From assembly GCA_019636475.1 (NCBI GenBank), contig JAHBXN010000004.1, forward strand, positions 1-64,000: a stretch of DNA of 64,000 nucleotides, written 5' to 3'. Made by a program: the position numbers and the translations under genes. How positions within the stretch are numbered: the stretch's first letter is position 1; every line of letters starts with the position of its first letter. Below, piece after piece: positions 43,622 to 52,931 of the stretch. The stretch comes from Phycisphaerae bacterium. GTDB lineage: Bacteria; Planctomycetota; Phycisphaerae; UBA1845; UTPLA1. The notes under the pieces are model-generated. The model saw nothing but the letters and a program-made list of their open reading frames with translations, had not been told where the DNA came from and ran no database searches.

Positions 43622-45313
43622 GTGGTTTTGACAAGGATGTCAGACAAACGCGACATTTTGATTCTCGAAGCTTCATCCGCCGAACTTCGACTAAGCTCCG
43701 CACGCATCAACGGCGAGCGGGTCGAGCTCTCGGACTCCTGCTCATTCGTGACTCAGGATCGGCGGGATGATCGGAACGCTGCGCAGGACCAGAATCTGGT
43801 TGATGCCCTGTCGGTCGCGGTTTCCGAGCGAAACTGGGTCGGCCGCGATGTGATCTGCCTCCTCAGCGGCGGGACCGTGGCGTGCCAGTATTTCGACATG
43901 CCGAGTCTCAAGGGCGCGCCGCTTCTACAGGCCGTCACACTCAAGCTGAGTCAGCAGTTGCATTTCCCGGTGGCTGAGGCGGTCGTTGACTTCCGCAGCG
44001 TTCCGTCTCATGCCGCGGCTCAGCATAATCAGCAGCGCGTAGCGGTGACCGCGGCCCATCAAGACGCGGCGCAATCCGTCATCAATGCAGCGATTCGCTG
44101 CGGACTTAACGTCGCCGCCGTCACGTCGGCCGCTGCGGCGCTCACGGCTCACGCCGTCAGCCGAATCGCTGCGAGCACTCAGGCGCAGGCGGTTCTGCAC
44201 ATTGGCGATCGATCGAGCACGCTGACCGTGCTGCGCGAATCCGCCGTCACGGTGACGAGCGAGCTACCGTTCGGCCTGGAGGATTTCACGACGGCGCTCA
44301 TGCGTCCGATCATCTCCGGGGAGGAAGTGATTCAGCTCGATGTCGTTCGCGCGATGGACTTGCGTGACGCCGTCGGTATTCCGGCCGCCGATGAGAGGAT
44401 CGAGTCGCTCGGGATTCCTGGCGCGAAACTGTTTCCGGTGCTCGAACCCACACTTCAGAAGATGGTTCAGCAACTGACTCAGTGGCTTACGTTCGCATCG
44501 ACGCTCGAGGAAGGCGCGGCCGTCTCCAGGTTGTATGTGACGGGTCCGGGCCTTGCAATGAAGGGCCTCACGTCAGCGCTCGCCTTGAGGCTGAAACTCC
44601 AAATCGAAGGCTGGGATTGGCTCGACGGCACGACATCAACTCGCGACCGGGCTGGAGGCATGTCGCGTGATGCGTTTGCGGCGGCGACAGCCGCGGTCTG
44701 CCATCGCAAGACGCTGCCGGACCTGGTGCCGAAAGAAGTACGAAGCGAATGGCGAGCTAGGCGTATCCGGCGTTCGACTGCGATCATCAGTCCCATCGTC
44801 GCGGTGGTGATCCTGGGCTTCGCGTTCCTGTTCAACCAGATGCGCAGCTACACGCAGACGACGCTCGGCTCGCAAAAGGCGCTGAACGAAATGCAGATGC
44901 TCGCCGACGAAAATGCCCGATGGCAGGTCGAGGCGCATCGGGTGGCGGAATATCGCTCGTCATTTGAGGCGTTTGCGAATTCTGCGCCGGCGTGGGAAGG
45001 ACTGTTCAAGGAACTTTCGCGGCTGCTGCCGAGCGAACTGCGTGTCATACGGCTCAGCGTCTCGGGGGAACTCGACGCGCTGCGACTTCGCGCCGACGCC
45101 AACATCTACACGACCCCGACCGGAAGGGACTTCGATGAGGTGGTGGAGCAGACGCTCCTGGCACTTGATCGCAGCCCGTTTCTCTCGGCGGTTCAGTTGA
45201 TCAATTCAACGCGATACCCGGCGGACGGCTCGCGGCTGGAAACGGGGGCGATGTCCGTTGATCTCGAGTTGGCCTATCCCAGGCCCCTTGCGCGGAAAGG
45301 GGGCAAAGAGTGA
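43622..45313 (+). CDS. gspL: GspL-like protein (PilM-PilN fusion type)
   Basis: A 563-residue protein that combines both halves of the inner-membrane platform. Residues 1-340 are an actin/FtsA-like (PilM-type) cytoplasmic domain: D-I-L-I-L-E-A-S-S-A-E-L near the start, the Q-L-H-F-P region and H-I-G-D-R-S-S-T-L around 190. A transmembrane helix is at about 385-405 (A-I-I-S-P-I-V-A-V-V-I-L-G-F-A-F-L-F), followed by a PilN-type periplasmic coiled coil and ferredoxin-like domain. The whole is the GspL architecture and should recruit GspE. The GTG start has AAGG 7 bases before it; an ATG at 43637 is also possible. Confidence 0.85.
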   Translation: MVLTRMSDKRDILILEASSAELRLSSARINGERVELSDSCSFVTQDRRDDRNAAQDQNLVDALSVAVSERNWVGRDVICLLSGGTVACQYFDMPSLKGAPLLQAVTLKLSQQLHFPVAEAVVDFRSVPSHAAAQHNQQRVAVTAAHQDAAQSVINAAIRCGLNVAAVTSAAAALTAHAVSRIAASTQAQAVLHIGDRSSTLTVLRESAVTVTSELPFGLEDFTTALMRPIISGEEVIQLDVVRAMDLRDAVGIPAADERIESLGIPGAKLFPVLEPTLQKMVQQLTQWLTFASTLEEGAAVSRLYVTGPGLAMKGLTSALALRLKLQIEGWDWLDGTTSTRDRAGGMSRDAFAAATAAVCHRKTLPDLVPKEVRSEWRARRIRRSTAIISPIVAVVILGFAFLFNQMRSYTQTTLGSQKALNEMQMLADENARWQVEAHRVAEYRSSFEAFANSAPAWEGLFKELSRLLPSELRVIRLSVSGELDALRLRADANIYTTPTGRDFDEVVEQTLLALDRSPFLSAVQLINSTRYPADGSRLETGAMSVDLELAYPRPLARKGGKE

Positions 45314-45900
45314 TGCGAGCCAGATTCAAGGACTGGATTCCGGCAACTGCGGCGGTCTGCACATTGATCGTTGCGGTCGCGTTTGCGATCAATCGAACCT
45401 TCGAGGTCTCGGACGAGATTCGCAACATGACCGAACTGAGCGATGTGCTCGCCGCGAAGGCCGGCGACGTGCAGCGCGAAACCCGCACCCCGGAAGAACT
45501 GGAGCAGATCGCCCGGGATCGGTCGGACTTTGAATCTCGGATTGAGGACTCAAACAAGCCCAGCGTCGTCGTGTCACAACTCAGCGAGGCGGCTCGCCAC
45601 GCGCGGCTTCAGGTTCTGGAAATTCAGCCGCTCACGGCTCAGAAGTCGGGCGTTGGCAACGTCGGTGGCGTCCAACGACCGAGCTATCGGGTACTCGTGC
45701 GCGGCGGTTACCAGGACATTTCGACCTATCTGCAGTCCTGTCGGACCCAGCGGGTGCCGGTGCGCGTCATCGGCTTCGAAATTTCCCGATTCTCCGACGA
45801 TCGATCGGATGGCTCAGGAGATGATCTTCGCGCCGATGTCGTCGTGGAACCTTACGTTCAGATCGCGAATTCAAACGACAGAGGCCCGGGAGCGTCATGA
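45313..45900 (+). CDS. GspM/PilO-like inner-membrane protein
   Basis: A 195-residue bitopic protein. One membrane helix (about 11-27, I-P-A-T-A-A-V-C-T-L-I-V-A-V-A-F-A) is followed by a coiled coil and a ferredoxin-like periplasmic domain with R-V-L-V-R-G-G-Y-Q-D-I-S-T-Y-L near 135-150, as in PilO/GspM. It should pair with the GspL-like protein, whose stop codon it overlaps by one base (a GTG three bases earlier is an alternative). It overlaps the next gene by 4 bp. Confidence 0.8.
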   Translation: MRARFKDWIPATAAVCTLIVAVAFAINRTFEVSDEIRNMTELSDVLAAKAGDVQRETRTPEELEQIARDRSDFESRIEDSNKPSVVVSQLSEAARHARLQVLEIQPLTAQKSGVGNVGGVQRPSYRVLVRGGYQDISTYLQSCRTQRVPVRVIGFEISRFSDDRSDGSGDDLRADVVVEPYVQIANSNDRGPGAS

Positions 45901-46439
45901 ACAGTCGTCAGAAAAAAGTACTGACGGTGCTTGTCGCCGGCGTTCTGATCCTCGGATGGCGGATCGTCGTACTCGTTCAGAAATACGCTCCGAGCGAGGC
46001 GGCGGCCGTCGATGTGGTGCCAGCGCAGGTGGATTTCGAGGCGCGGATTCAGCGATCCGTGCAGACTCCGAAGGATGCCCGACTTGCGGAGCTGGTGGCG
46101 ATGCAGGCGGAGGTCGCTCAGCATCCGTGGGGGCGCAATCCGTTTGCCGACGTACCCTGGATCGTGAAGAACCAGAAATCGGAAACATCGCAGGAGAATA
46201 CCCAGCGCGGAGCCCCGCAGGCGCCGCAGATTCGTTTCGTCGGAACCTCGAAAAGCGGTGACCAGTGGTTGGCAGCGGTGGAGAACGGAATTCATCGAGT
46301 GGGCGATGTCGTGCAGGATCAATTCAGGATCGTTCGAATCACTCGGCATACGTTGACGCTGGAATCGGGGGGATGGACATTCACCTATCGGGCGGGCGAA
46401 ACGGCAGCGGTCGTGAGTCCGAGGACGGAGGAGCCATGA
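45897..46439 (+). CDS. GspC/PilP-like protein linking platform and secretin
   Basis: A 180-residue bitopic protein. A membrane helix lies at about 8-24 (V-L-T-V-L-V-A-G-V-L-I-L-G-W). After a linker, W-G-R-N-P-F-A-D-V and then Q-I-R-F-V-G-T-S-K-S-G-D-Q-W-L-A-A-V form the homology region (HR) typical of GspC/PilP that contacts the secretin. There is no PDZ or coiled coil at the C-terminus, so it is of the short type. It sits immediately before the secretin gene and overlaps it by 4 bp. Confidence 0.75.
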   Translation: MNSRQKKVLTVLVAGVLILGWRIVVLVQKYAPSEAAAVDVVPAQVDFEARIQRSVQTPKDARLAELVAMQAEVAQHPWGRNPFADVPWIVKNQKSETSQENTQRGAPQAPQIRFVGTSKSGDQWLAAVENGIHRVGDVVQDQFRIVRITRHTLTLESGGWTFTYRAGETAAVVSPRTEEP

Positions 46440-48508
46440 TTCGGCAGTTTAGTACTCTATTGTCCGCAGGGCTGTTGTTCGCGGCGCCGGTCGCCTCGGC
46501 GGGCGACATGCGAGAGGCGCAGGCTGGTGCATCGTCGGCGGTCGCGGCGGCCGGTTCCGCCGCATCGACGTTGCCGTCGGTGGCTGGAGCGGATCGGCGG
46601 ATCACGCTGAATGTCCCGAAGGGTGACATTCGCGAAGCACTACGGCTTGTTGCCGAGCAGGGCGGATTGAACATCTCCATCGGCCCGGGCGTGACAGGCG
46701 AAGTCTCGGTCTTTTTATCGGATGCAACGCTGGACGGCGCGCTCAAGTCGATCGCCGTCGACAACGGCTATTCCTACAAGGTGGACAACGGGATCATCTC
46801 GGTCTCGAAATCGCCGGAATCCCAGGGCGGAGAAATTGTGCCGCAGCTGGCCGTCCAGGTGTTCACCCTTCGCTGTCAGGATGCGGAACGCGTTCGAGAC
46901 GCTCTGGAATTTGCATTGTCGAAGTACGGGCGAATGAAGGTGTTGAACGAGAACAGCCTCAACGACTACAACACGATGCGACTTGGGCAACTCGGCGGTG
47001 ATCTCGAGGGGACGAACTCAGCGACGAACCAGTTCGGGAATCAGGCGAATGCAAACAATCAGAACGTGTTCCAGAACGGGAGCGGACAGGGAGGCGTCAC
47101 GGGTCCGCCGCGAAACGCGCGTCGATTGGTTGTCACGGATGTCCCCGAGAACCTTCGGCGAATCGCTGATCTCATTGCCGACCTGGATCAGATGCCGCCG
47201 CAGGTGCTGATCGAGGCGCGGATCGTCGAGATGAGCACCGATCTTCAAAAGCAGGTCGGAATCGACTGGAACATCAACGCGCTGGCCAATGGCCCCATCT
47301 TGAATCACAGTCTGCCGTTGGAATGGGAGGCGGGTTTCGCAACCGGTTCGGCCGTGCCCCGCACGTCGTCGGGTGCAGCCCGCACGACGGCCGGCATGTC
47401 GCTCGGTACGGTGGACCTGTCGCAGGTGACATCGCTCCTGCAGATCCATCAGACCGACAACGCGATTCGCCTGCTCGCGAACCCCCGACTGCTCGTATAC
47501 AACAATCACAGTGCAAGCATCCTGGTCGGTGAACGGTATCCGATTCTAACCGCCAATATCACGGACTTCGGCACGGTGACCGAATCGTTCGATACTTACA
47601 TTCCCATTGGCGTTCAGTTGGAAGTGACTCCGACGATCATGGTCGATGGCCGCGTTTCGTTGCTGGTTCACCCGCAGACAAGCGCGCTGGGCGACAACGT
47701 CGTCGGAACAACCGGTTTGACGGTGGCGCGGATTCGCACGCGCGAACTGAGCACCCGCGTTGTCATGAATGATGGACAGACGATTGCGCTGGGTGGTTTG
47801 ATCTCGGACAGGAACACGCGAGCCGTCAGCAAAGTGCCGGGATTAGGTGACTTGTGGGGGTTGAGCGCAATCTTCCGTCAGGAACGACCGCGGTCAGAAC
47901 GCGTTGACTTGATTTGCTTTCTCACAGCTCGAGTGGAAGGCGCCGAGGTCTTGTCTGATCGCGATCGGGCCGTCTTTGCCCAATACGAACCCCATTTCAA
48001 GATGATTCAGAAGTCGCAGGACGTTCAATTGCATTTCGAGGTTCCGTCGGAGTACGAAACACCTAGATCGATGTTTGGCGATCCGCCTGACGACGACACA
48101 ACTTATGATGAACTCAATAGTCCGCCGCAGGAGACTCCCGCCGACGCGCGGTCGACTTCGGGGTCGAGGACGCCGGTCTCATCCATCCATGACGGCGTTC
48201 CTCTGGAGGTAGACGAATCGCCGGCGTCGCTGGCTCGAAGCCGGGAGGTACGCGAGCGTCGGGCGCGGCAGACCGGAATCGTGAAGGCCGGCGCGCTGCC
48301 GCGGGAGCGCGTGCTTGCTTCGCAGGAAGCGGCCGGCGTAAAGGCGCGTCCCGAGAATCAGCGGCGCGATGAAAATTCCTTCTCGCGAACCGCTTCGGAT
48401 CGATCCTCGCCGCGACGAAAACCGCACAAATCGGGGCGGGAGAATCCATCTCACGATTCGGCAGACCGTCCGGTCGCGGCCAGGCATGTCGACGATTCCG
48501 ACGAATGA
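46436..48508 (+). CDS. gspD: Type II secretion/type IV pilus secretin (GspD/PilQ family)
   Basis: A 690-residue outer-membrane channel. A signal peptide (1-22, ending S-A-G-D) precedes an STN/N0 domain (R-I-T-L-N-V-P-K-G-D-I-R-E-A-L-R-L-V). An N1-type domain and linker follow, with a low-complexity Asn/Gln-rich insert near 195-220. V-L-I-E-A-R-I-V-E-M marks the start of the secretin pore domain, which ends with G-L-I-S-D-R-N-T-R. After the pore, about 150 residues are polar and Arg/Ser/Pro-rich and could be an S domain-like extension for a pilotin. GGAGGA precedes the ATG; it overlaps the GspC-like gene by 4 bp. Confidence 0.93.
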   Translation: MIRQFSTLLSAGLLFAAPVASAGDMREAQAGASSAVAAAGSAASTLPSVAGADRRITLNVPKGDIREALRLVAEQGGLNISIGPGVTGEVSVFLSDATLDGALKSIAVDNGYSYKVDNGIISVSKSPESQGGEIVPQLAVQVFTLRCQDAERVRDALEFALSKYGRMKVLNENSLNDYNTMRLGQLGGDLEGTNSATNQFGNQANANNQNVFQNGSGQGGVTGPPRNARRLVVTDVPENLRRIADLIADLDQMPPQVLIEARIVEMSTDLQKQVGIDWNINALANGPILNHSLPLEWEAGFATGSAVPRTSSGAARTTAGMSLGTVDLSQVTSLLQIHQTDNAIRLLANPRLLVYNNHSASILVGERYPILTANITDFGTVTESFDTYIPIGVQLEVTPTIMVDGRVSLLVHPQTSALGDNVVGTTGLTVARIRTRELSTRVVMNDGQTIALGGLISDRNTRAVSKVPGLGDLWGLSAIFRQERPRSERVDLICFLTARVEGAEVLSDRDRAVFAQYEPHFKMIQKSQDVQLHFEVPSEYETPRSMFGDPPDDDTTYDELNSPPQETPADARSTSGSRTPVSSIHDGVPLEVDESPASLARSREVRERRARQTGIVKAGALPRERVLASQEAAGVKARPENQRRDENSFSRTASDRSSPRRKPHKSGRENPSHDSADRPVAARHVDDSDE

Positions 48509-48555
48509 GGATGGCGAGTACAGACGGCGGACGCTGCGTGCCTCGGGGTGTAATC

Positions 48556-49107
48556 ATGAATCCGTATTCAATGGCATTGAAGAACAAAAGTGGGATATGG
48601 GGCATGCAATTGGGCTTGCTGCTCCTGGCGGCGGGTTGTTCGCAATCGACGCCCGACGCATCGCGTTCCATCGTCACGCGGGATCGTGTCGTCGATGAAT
48701 CTCCGCGGATGTCTGCGTCCGAGCGAAGTGAGAGATTTGAATACGCGTTCGGCAAGGGAATGGAGTGGGTTGAACGAGGGGAGTACGGCATTGCGATCGG
48801 CGCGTTCGAGGAAGCGGTCAGAATGAACCCGGACTCGATCGAGGCTCAGTTCAACCTTGGCGCATGCCATGAGCAGGTTGGCGATCCCGTAAAGGCCATC
48901 CAGATTTACCGGCAGATTTTGCGGAGACTACCGAACGATCCGGCGTGCTACGCCAATCTCGGCACGAGCTACATCAAAATGTACCACCTCGAACGCAGTC
49001 CGATCTGGCGGAAAATGGCGATTGATGCTTGGGAGCGGTCGCTGGCCCTCGATCCTGAGCAGCCTCGTGTGCGAAAGTTTCTCGCGATGGCTGATACAGC
49101 GGACTGA
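48556..49107 (+). CDS. TPR-repeat lipoprotein
   Basis: A lipoprotein of about 183 residues with a signal sequence ending in a lipobox L-A-A-G-C, then about three tetratricopeptide repeats (A-I-G-A-F-E-E-A-V-R-M-N-P-D; A-I-Q-I-Y-R-Q-I-L-R-R-L-P-N-D; A-W-E-R-S-L-A-L-D-P). It directly follows the secretin and could act as a pilotin, which is the usual role of TPR lipoproteins in such operons; that is an inference. I chose the ATG at 48556 because it gives a normal signal peptide; one at 48505 overlaps the secretin stop by 4 bp and is possible. Confidence 0.75.
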   Translation: MNPYSMALKNKSGIWGMQLGLLLLAAGCSQSTPDASRSIVTRDRVVDESPRMSASERSERFEYAFGKGMEWVERGEYGIAIGAFEEAVRMNPDSIEAQFNLGACHEQVGDPVKAIQIYRQILRRLPNDPACYANLGTSYIKMYHLERSPIWRKMAIDAWERSLALDPEQPRVRKFLAMADTAD

Positions 49108-49169
49108 TATGAAATAAGTGAGACTTTCACACGAAATGCCCACAGCGCTGACGACGGTCCCTTGGAACA

Positions 49170-50147
49170 ATGCAGATGTCCGCGACGCCGTCTATTATTG
49201 AGAGAATTTGCAGTTCTCCCCGGATTCCCGCGCCGTCCCACGTTGTTTTCAAGATTCTTGAATACACGAAGGACCCCGAATGTCCGGCCAGAAAGGTTGG
49301 CGATCTCATTGCGAGCGATGGCGGGCTCACGGCCGAACTGCTTCGGCAGGCCAACAGCGCGCTATATGGCTTTTCAACTCCGACATCCTCGGCTCAGGAA
49401 GCGTGTATGCGGCTGGGGATGACACGGGTTCGCTCCGCCGTCATCAACCAGCACATCGTCAACGGACTGGGAAAGGCGAAGCCGCAGGGTTTCGATGCGA
49501 ACAGATATTGGCAGGCCACGCTCGCGACGAGCGTCGCGGCCCAGGACTTGTGCCGCAGAGTTCTCCCGAACATGGCGGAGGATGCGACGACCGCCGGTTT
49601 GCTTTGCGACATCGGCATCGGCATGATGGCGTTCGGCATTCCGGCTGAATACGCGCCTGTGCTCGCCGCGTACTCGCCGCCAACTGTGCCGTTGCATCGC
49701 ATCGAGCGGCGGATGCTTCAGATCAACCATGCCGAAGTCGCGTCTGCGGTATTGGCGGACTGGCGCCTCGATGCGCACATTCTCGATGCCGTGAAGCATC
49801 ACCACTACGATATGTGGGAGCTGGCGCCTGCAAAACCCGAGAAGTTCGCACGCGTGGTCGCCGCCGCGGTGACTCTGTCGGAGATCGCGCTCAACGGATC
49901 GGAAATGGACCAGGTGGCTGCGCTTTTTGCGCAGATCGACGCGCTCTCATCCGATGCTGACGCCCTCGTCGGAAAGCTTCTGGACGGACTCGTTGCGCGC
50001 ATTCAGGCGACAGCCGACGCCTTTGCAGTCGAGTTGGGATCCGTCGCCGACATGCAGTCAAACTTCGAGAATGTGGCCAGAAGCGCTCTGGAAATCGGCG
50101 TCAGCATCTCCTCAACGCCGATGGATCGTTCGCGGTTCGAGCGTTGA
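49170..50147 (+). CDS. HDOD domain protein
   Basis: A 325-residue protein dominated by an HDOD domain, a non-catalytic relative of HD phosphohydrolases used in signalling. Seen are P-A-P-S-H-V-V-F-K-I-L-E, A-S-D-G-G-L-T-A-E-L-L-R-Q-A-N-S-A-L-Y-G (about 48-67), R-L-G-M-T-R-V-R-S-A-V-I-N, and D-A-V-K-H-H-H-Y-D-M-W around 209. The last third is helical. It comes 62 bp after the secretion genes and may be a regulator of them; no link is proven. The ATG at 49170 or the one 6 bases later could be used. Confidence 0.85.
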   Translation: MQMSATPSIIERICSSPRIPAPSHVVFKILEYTKDPECPARKVGDLIASDGGLTAELLRQANSALYGFSTPTSSAQEACMRLGMTRVRSAVINQHIVNGLGKAKPQGFDANRYWQATLATSVAAQDLCRRVLPNMAEDATTAGLLCDIGIGMMAFGIPAEYAPVLAAYSPPTVPLHRIERRMLQINHAEVASAVLADWRLDAHILDAVKHHHYDMWELAPAKPEKFARVVAAAVTLSEIALNGSEMDQVAALFAQIDALSSDADALVGKLLDGLVARIQATADAFAVELGSVADMQSNFENVARSALEIGVSISSTPMDRSRFER

Positions 50148-50251
50148 CCCGGCCGGTTTCGCACGGATTCAATGCAAGAAGATCGGCGCCCGCCGAAACA
50201 CGACGGCGCAGGTTCGACTTTCTGTGCGACTGTCCAGCCGTACGAGAGAAT

Positions 50252-50713
50252 TCAGCTTGCGGCGACTTGTGCGCCCTGCGGGATCGGCCGCGCGCCGCCG
50301 GGAATGCCGGCTTTCGAGGGATCGGGTGTCGGAATTGATCGTACAGCCGGTTGTCCGACCGTCGCCGATCGGGCGGCCCCGCTCGAATTTCCAACGATGA
50401 CATTGCCCGCGAAAATGGCGCCGTCGGCAATTTCGAGGCGGTTTGTCTTCATGTCGCCTTCCATGCGGGCAGTCGACATCAGGTGCAGTTTCTCGGAGAT
50501 ATTCAGGTTACCTTTGCACTCGCCTTCGATGGTCAGATTGGCCGCTTCGATGTTCGCGGTGACCATGGCGCCCTCGGCGATGTGCAGTGAACCCTTCGAC
50601 TTGATTTGTCCATCGAAGCTGCCTTCAATGCGGACGCTCTTGTCGAACGACATTTCACCCTTGAACTTTGCATCCGCCCCAATCACCGTCGGATATTCGC
50701 CGTGCTCGGCCAT
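50252..50713 (-). CDS. Bactofilin
   Basis: A 153-residue cytoskeletal bactofilin (BacA/CcmA-type). The central part, about 8-115, is a beta-helix with regular strands (V-I-G-A-D-A-K-F-K-G-E-M-S; V-R-I-E-G-S-F-D-G-Q-I-K-S-K-G-S-L-H-I). The C-terminal 40 residues are Pro/Gly-rich and disordered, as is usual. It self-assembles into filaments at the membrane. The ATG has GGGAGG 9 bases upstream and a candidate promoter lies about 90 bases before it. It is monocistronic. Confidence 0.92.
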   Translation of the reverse strand: MAEHGEYPTVIGADAKFKGEMSFDKSVRIEGSFDGQIKSKGSLHIAEGAMVTANIEAANLTIEGECKGNLNISEKLHLMSTARMEGDMKTNRLEIADGAIFAGNVIVGNSSGAARSATVGQPAVRSIPTPDPSKAGIPGGARPIPQGAQVAAS

Positions 50714-50801
50714 CGCTGAACAACCTCCCGCCGGTCGATTCGACCGTGCGTATGACTTATCTCGTGGATCCGTCCGTTGAGCCCCTCCGTGGAGAGGGGA
50801 A

Positions 50802-50829
50802 AGTATAGCGAAATCAGTCTTGATTACAA
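50802..50829 (-). promoter_or_regulatory. Candidate bactofilin promoter
   Basis: On the minus strand TTGTAA (50824-50829) and TATACT (50802-50807) are 16 bp apart, about 90 bases upstream of the bactofilin start. Confidence 0.45.
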
Positions 50830-51164
50830 TCGACGACAGGTGAGATTGAATTTCAGAATCTCGTTTTTCAATTCAGCGCAACATGGGCGGCTGCTTTGGA
50901 TTTCCATTCAAAAGCCCGGGTCAAACCAACGCAAACTGTGAATTCATTTGCTAGCTGCTGCCGTGTATTCTCTTACGACTCGCAGCGGGTTCGGGTTCAA
51001 CCGGAATTCACAGCGCAAATTTGAACATCAATCACCTTGGCCGTATCGGAGTCGCGAGAAGCTCCGGGAAGCACAGGGGGGCGCACCACTTTCGCGCTTC
51101 TGAAGAACCGTTGCTGCTGAAAGAATAATGGAGTTTGAGGGAATTGCCGGCCGCTGAGCGAGAA
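50830..51164. other. Intergenic region between bactofilin and atpC
   Basis: About 335 bases in which I see no gene, no RNA and no clear hairpin. The base composition is more AT-rich than the surroundings. The stop codon of the epsilon-subunit gene follows. Confidence 0.35.
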
Positions 51165-51437
51165 TTAGGCCGCTTCCGCCGCCTTGTCGGTTAGCACAAC
51201 AACTTCGTTATTCAGCACCTGGGCGAAGCCGCCCTCGATGTTGACGAATCGCTGCATGCCGTCCACCGCGTCGATTCGAAGCGTGCCTTTGCCTAGTTCG
51301 CAGAGCAGCGGAGCGCGGTTATGTAGAATTCCGATGAGACCGTCGTGCGCCGGAATCACAACGCCCAAAGCCCGGACGTCAATCACCTGGGCCTCTGGCG
51401 TGATCACGGAAACATGAATATCGGGGTTGGTTGCCAT
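51165..51437 (-). CDS. atpC: Short ATP synthase epsilon subunit (orphan)
   Basis: A 90-residue protein covering the N-terminal beta-sandwich of the F1 epsilon subunit: H-V-S-V-I-T-P-E-A-Q-V, A-H-D-G-L-I-G-I-L-H-N-R-A-P-L-L-C at about 32-47, and F-V-N-I-E-G-G-F-A-Q-V-L-N-N-E-V near 65-80. The usual C-terminal pair of inhibitory helices is missing; the protein ends with A-E-A-A, as in the shortest bacterial epsilons. The gene stands alone: no atpD or other ATP synthase gene is in the window and the upstream gene (wecB) points away. The ATG at 51437 is chosen because the fold starts there. Confidence 0.9.
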   Translation of the reverse strand: MATNPDIHVSVITPEAQVIDVRALGVVIPAHDGLIGILHNRAPLLCELGKGTLRIDAVDGMQRFVNIEGGFAQVLNNEVVVLTDKAAEAA

Positions 51438-51632
51438 TCGCAATTTTCTACACGTTTCAGGCAAAGCGGTCAAGAATCGCCGCCATCGCCCCTTCGGCTT
51501 GAAACAGGTCGGGAAACGGTGTACGAATCGTAAGTTGCGGGGTGGCCGTGGTCTGAGTCAATCCGGCCGCCGGCATCGACGGGAAATGGCTGGGACGCGG
51601 AAAACGGACCGGGAACAGCCTGGGAAATCGAC

Positions 51633-52727
51633 ATGCTGAAACTGATCTGCGTTTGCGGGGCTCGCCCCAACTTCATGAAGATCGCTCCGCTGATGGAGGC
51701 ATTCGCCCGAACCGGCAGGATTCAGGCAATCCTCGTACACACTGGGCAGCACTACGACGAGCGAATGAGCAAGCTGTTCTTCCATGACCTCGGGATTCCG
51801 ACGCCGGATGTCAATCTGGAGGTCGGCTCCGGGAGCCATGCCGTTCAGACTGCAGAAATCATGAAGGCGTTCGAGCCCGTCGTGATTGAGCATCGTCCCG
51901 ACTGGGTTGTCGTCGTGGGCGATGTGAACAGCACTATCGCCTGTGCGCTGGTCGCGGTGAAGCTGGGTGTGAAGGTGGCGCACGTTGAGGCGGGCCTGCG
52001 CAGCTACGACCGCGCGATGCCGGAGGAGATCAATCGAATTCTGACTGATGCCATTTCCGACCTGCTCCTCGTGAGCGATCCAAGCGGACTGGACGCGCTG
52101 AAGCGCGAAGGCATCGACGACGCTCACGTTCACTATGTCGGCAACGTGATGATCGACACCCTGATCAAGCACCGCGAACGGGCGGCGCAATCGCGAATTC
52201 TCGACGAGTTGGCTCTGACAGCGGGGAAGTACGCCGTCATCACGCTCCACCGGCCGAGCAATGTGGACCAGCGCGAGACGCTCTCGCAGATTCTCGATGC
52301 CTTTGAAGTCATTGCCCGTGACATGCAGCTCGTCTTTCCGATGCACCCGCGCACGCGCAAGAATATCTCAAATCTCGGGCTCGGCGAACGCGTGTCGAAG
52401 CTGACGGCCCTCAGGACACCCGAACCGCTCGGGTATCTCGATTTCCTGCGGCTGACCTCCGAGGCGGCGCTCGTTTTGACCGACAGTGGTGGCGTTCAGG
52501 AGGAGACCACCATCCTCAAGGTTCCCTGCCTGACGCTGCGAGAAAACACGGAACGGCCCGCCACAATCACGGACGGCACCAACCGGCTCGTGAAGCCGAC
52601 GAAAGACTCGATCCTCGCCGCCTACGCCGATATCAGGAATCGGCCAATGGACATGAATCGCTCACCCAGGTTCTGGGATGGGAAGGCCGCGGAGAGGATT
52701 GCGGAAGTGTTTGTTGGGCTGGCTTGA
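51633..52727 (+). CDS. wecB: UDP-N-acetylglucosamine 2-epimerase (non-hydrolysing)
   Basis: This enzyme converts UDP-GlcNAc to UDP-ManNAc, a precursor for envelope polysaccharides. The 364-residue GT-B-like fold shows G-A-R-P-N-F-M-K-I-A-P-L near the start, V-H-T-G-Q-H-Y-D (about 36-43), G-D-V-N-S-T near 96-101, H-V-E-A-G-L-R-S (about 117-124), P-E-E-I-N-R near 131, H-R-P-S-N-V-D near 209 and D-S-G-G-V-Q-E-E near 287-294. These are all the family signatures. It lies apart from the main exopolysaccharide genes and divergent from atpC. Confidence 0.95.
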   Translation: MLKLICVCGARPNFMKIAPLMEAFARTGRIQAILVHTGQHYDERMSKLFFHDLGIPTPDVNLEVGSGSHAVQTAEIMKAFEPVVIEHRPDWVVVVGDVNSTIACALVAVKLGVKVAHVEAGLRSYDRAMPEEINRILTDAISDLLLVSDPSGLDALKREGIDDAHVHYVGNVMIDTLIKHRERAAQSRILDELALTAGKYAVITLHRPSNVDQRETLSQILDAFEVIARDMQLVFPMHPRTRKNISNLGLGERVSKLTALRTPEPLGYLDFLRLTSEAALVLTDSGGVQEETTILKVPCLTLRENTERPATITDGTNRLVKPTKDSILAAYADIRNRPMDMNRSPRFWDGKAAERIAEVFVGLA

Positions 52728-52931
52728 ATGGTTCACCGACCTTCCTGCGAGGCGACCTTGGGCACCGATTCCACTTCTGCCAAGGCCGCGGAAATCACAG
52801 TTTCGATTTCAATCGCGGAAAGTTGCCATTTTGATCTTTATCGATCGATCCCAAACAACTTCCAAACGCGTGTTGACCCCGGCTTGGTTTCCCGATATCG
52901 TGCGAGTCGGTTCGCATGAATGGAGGCACGG

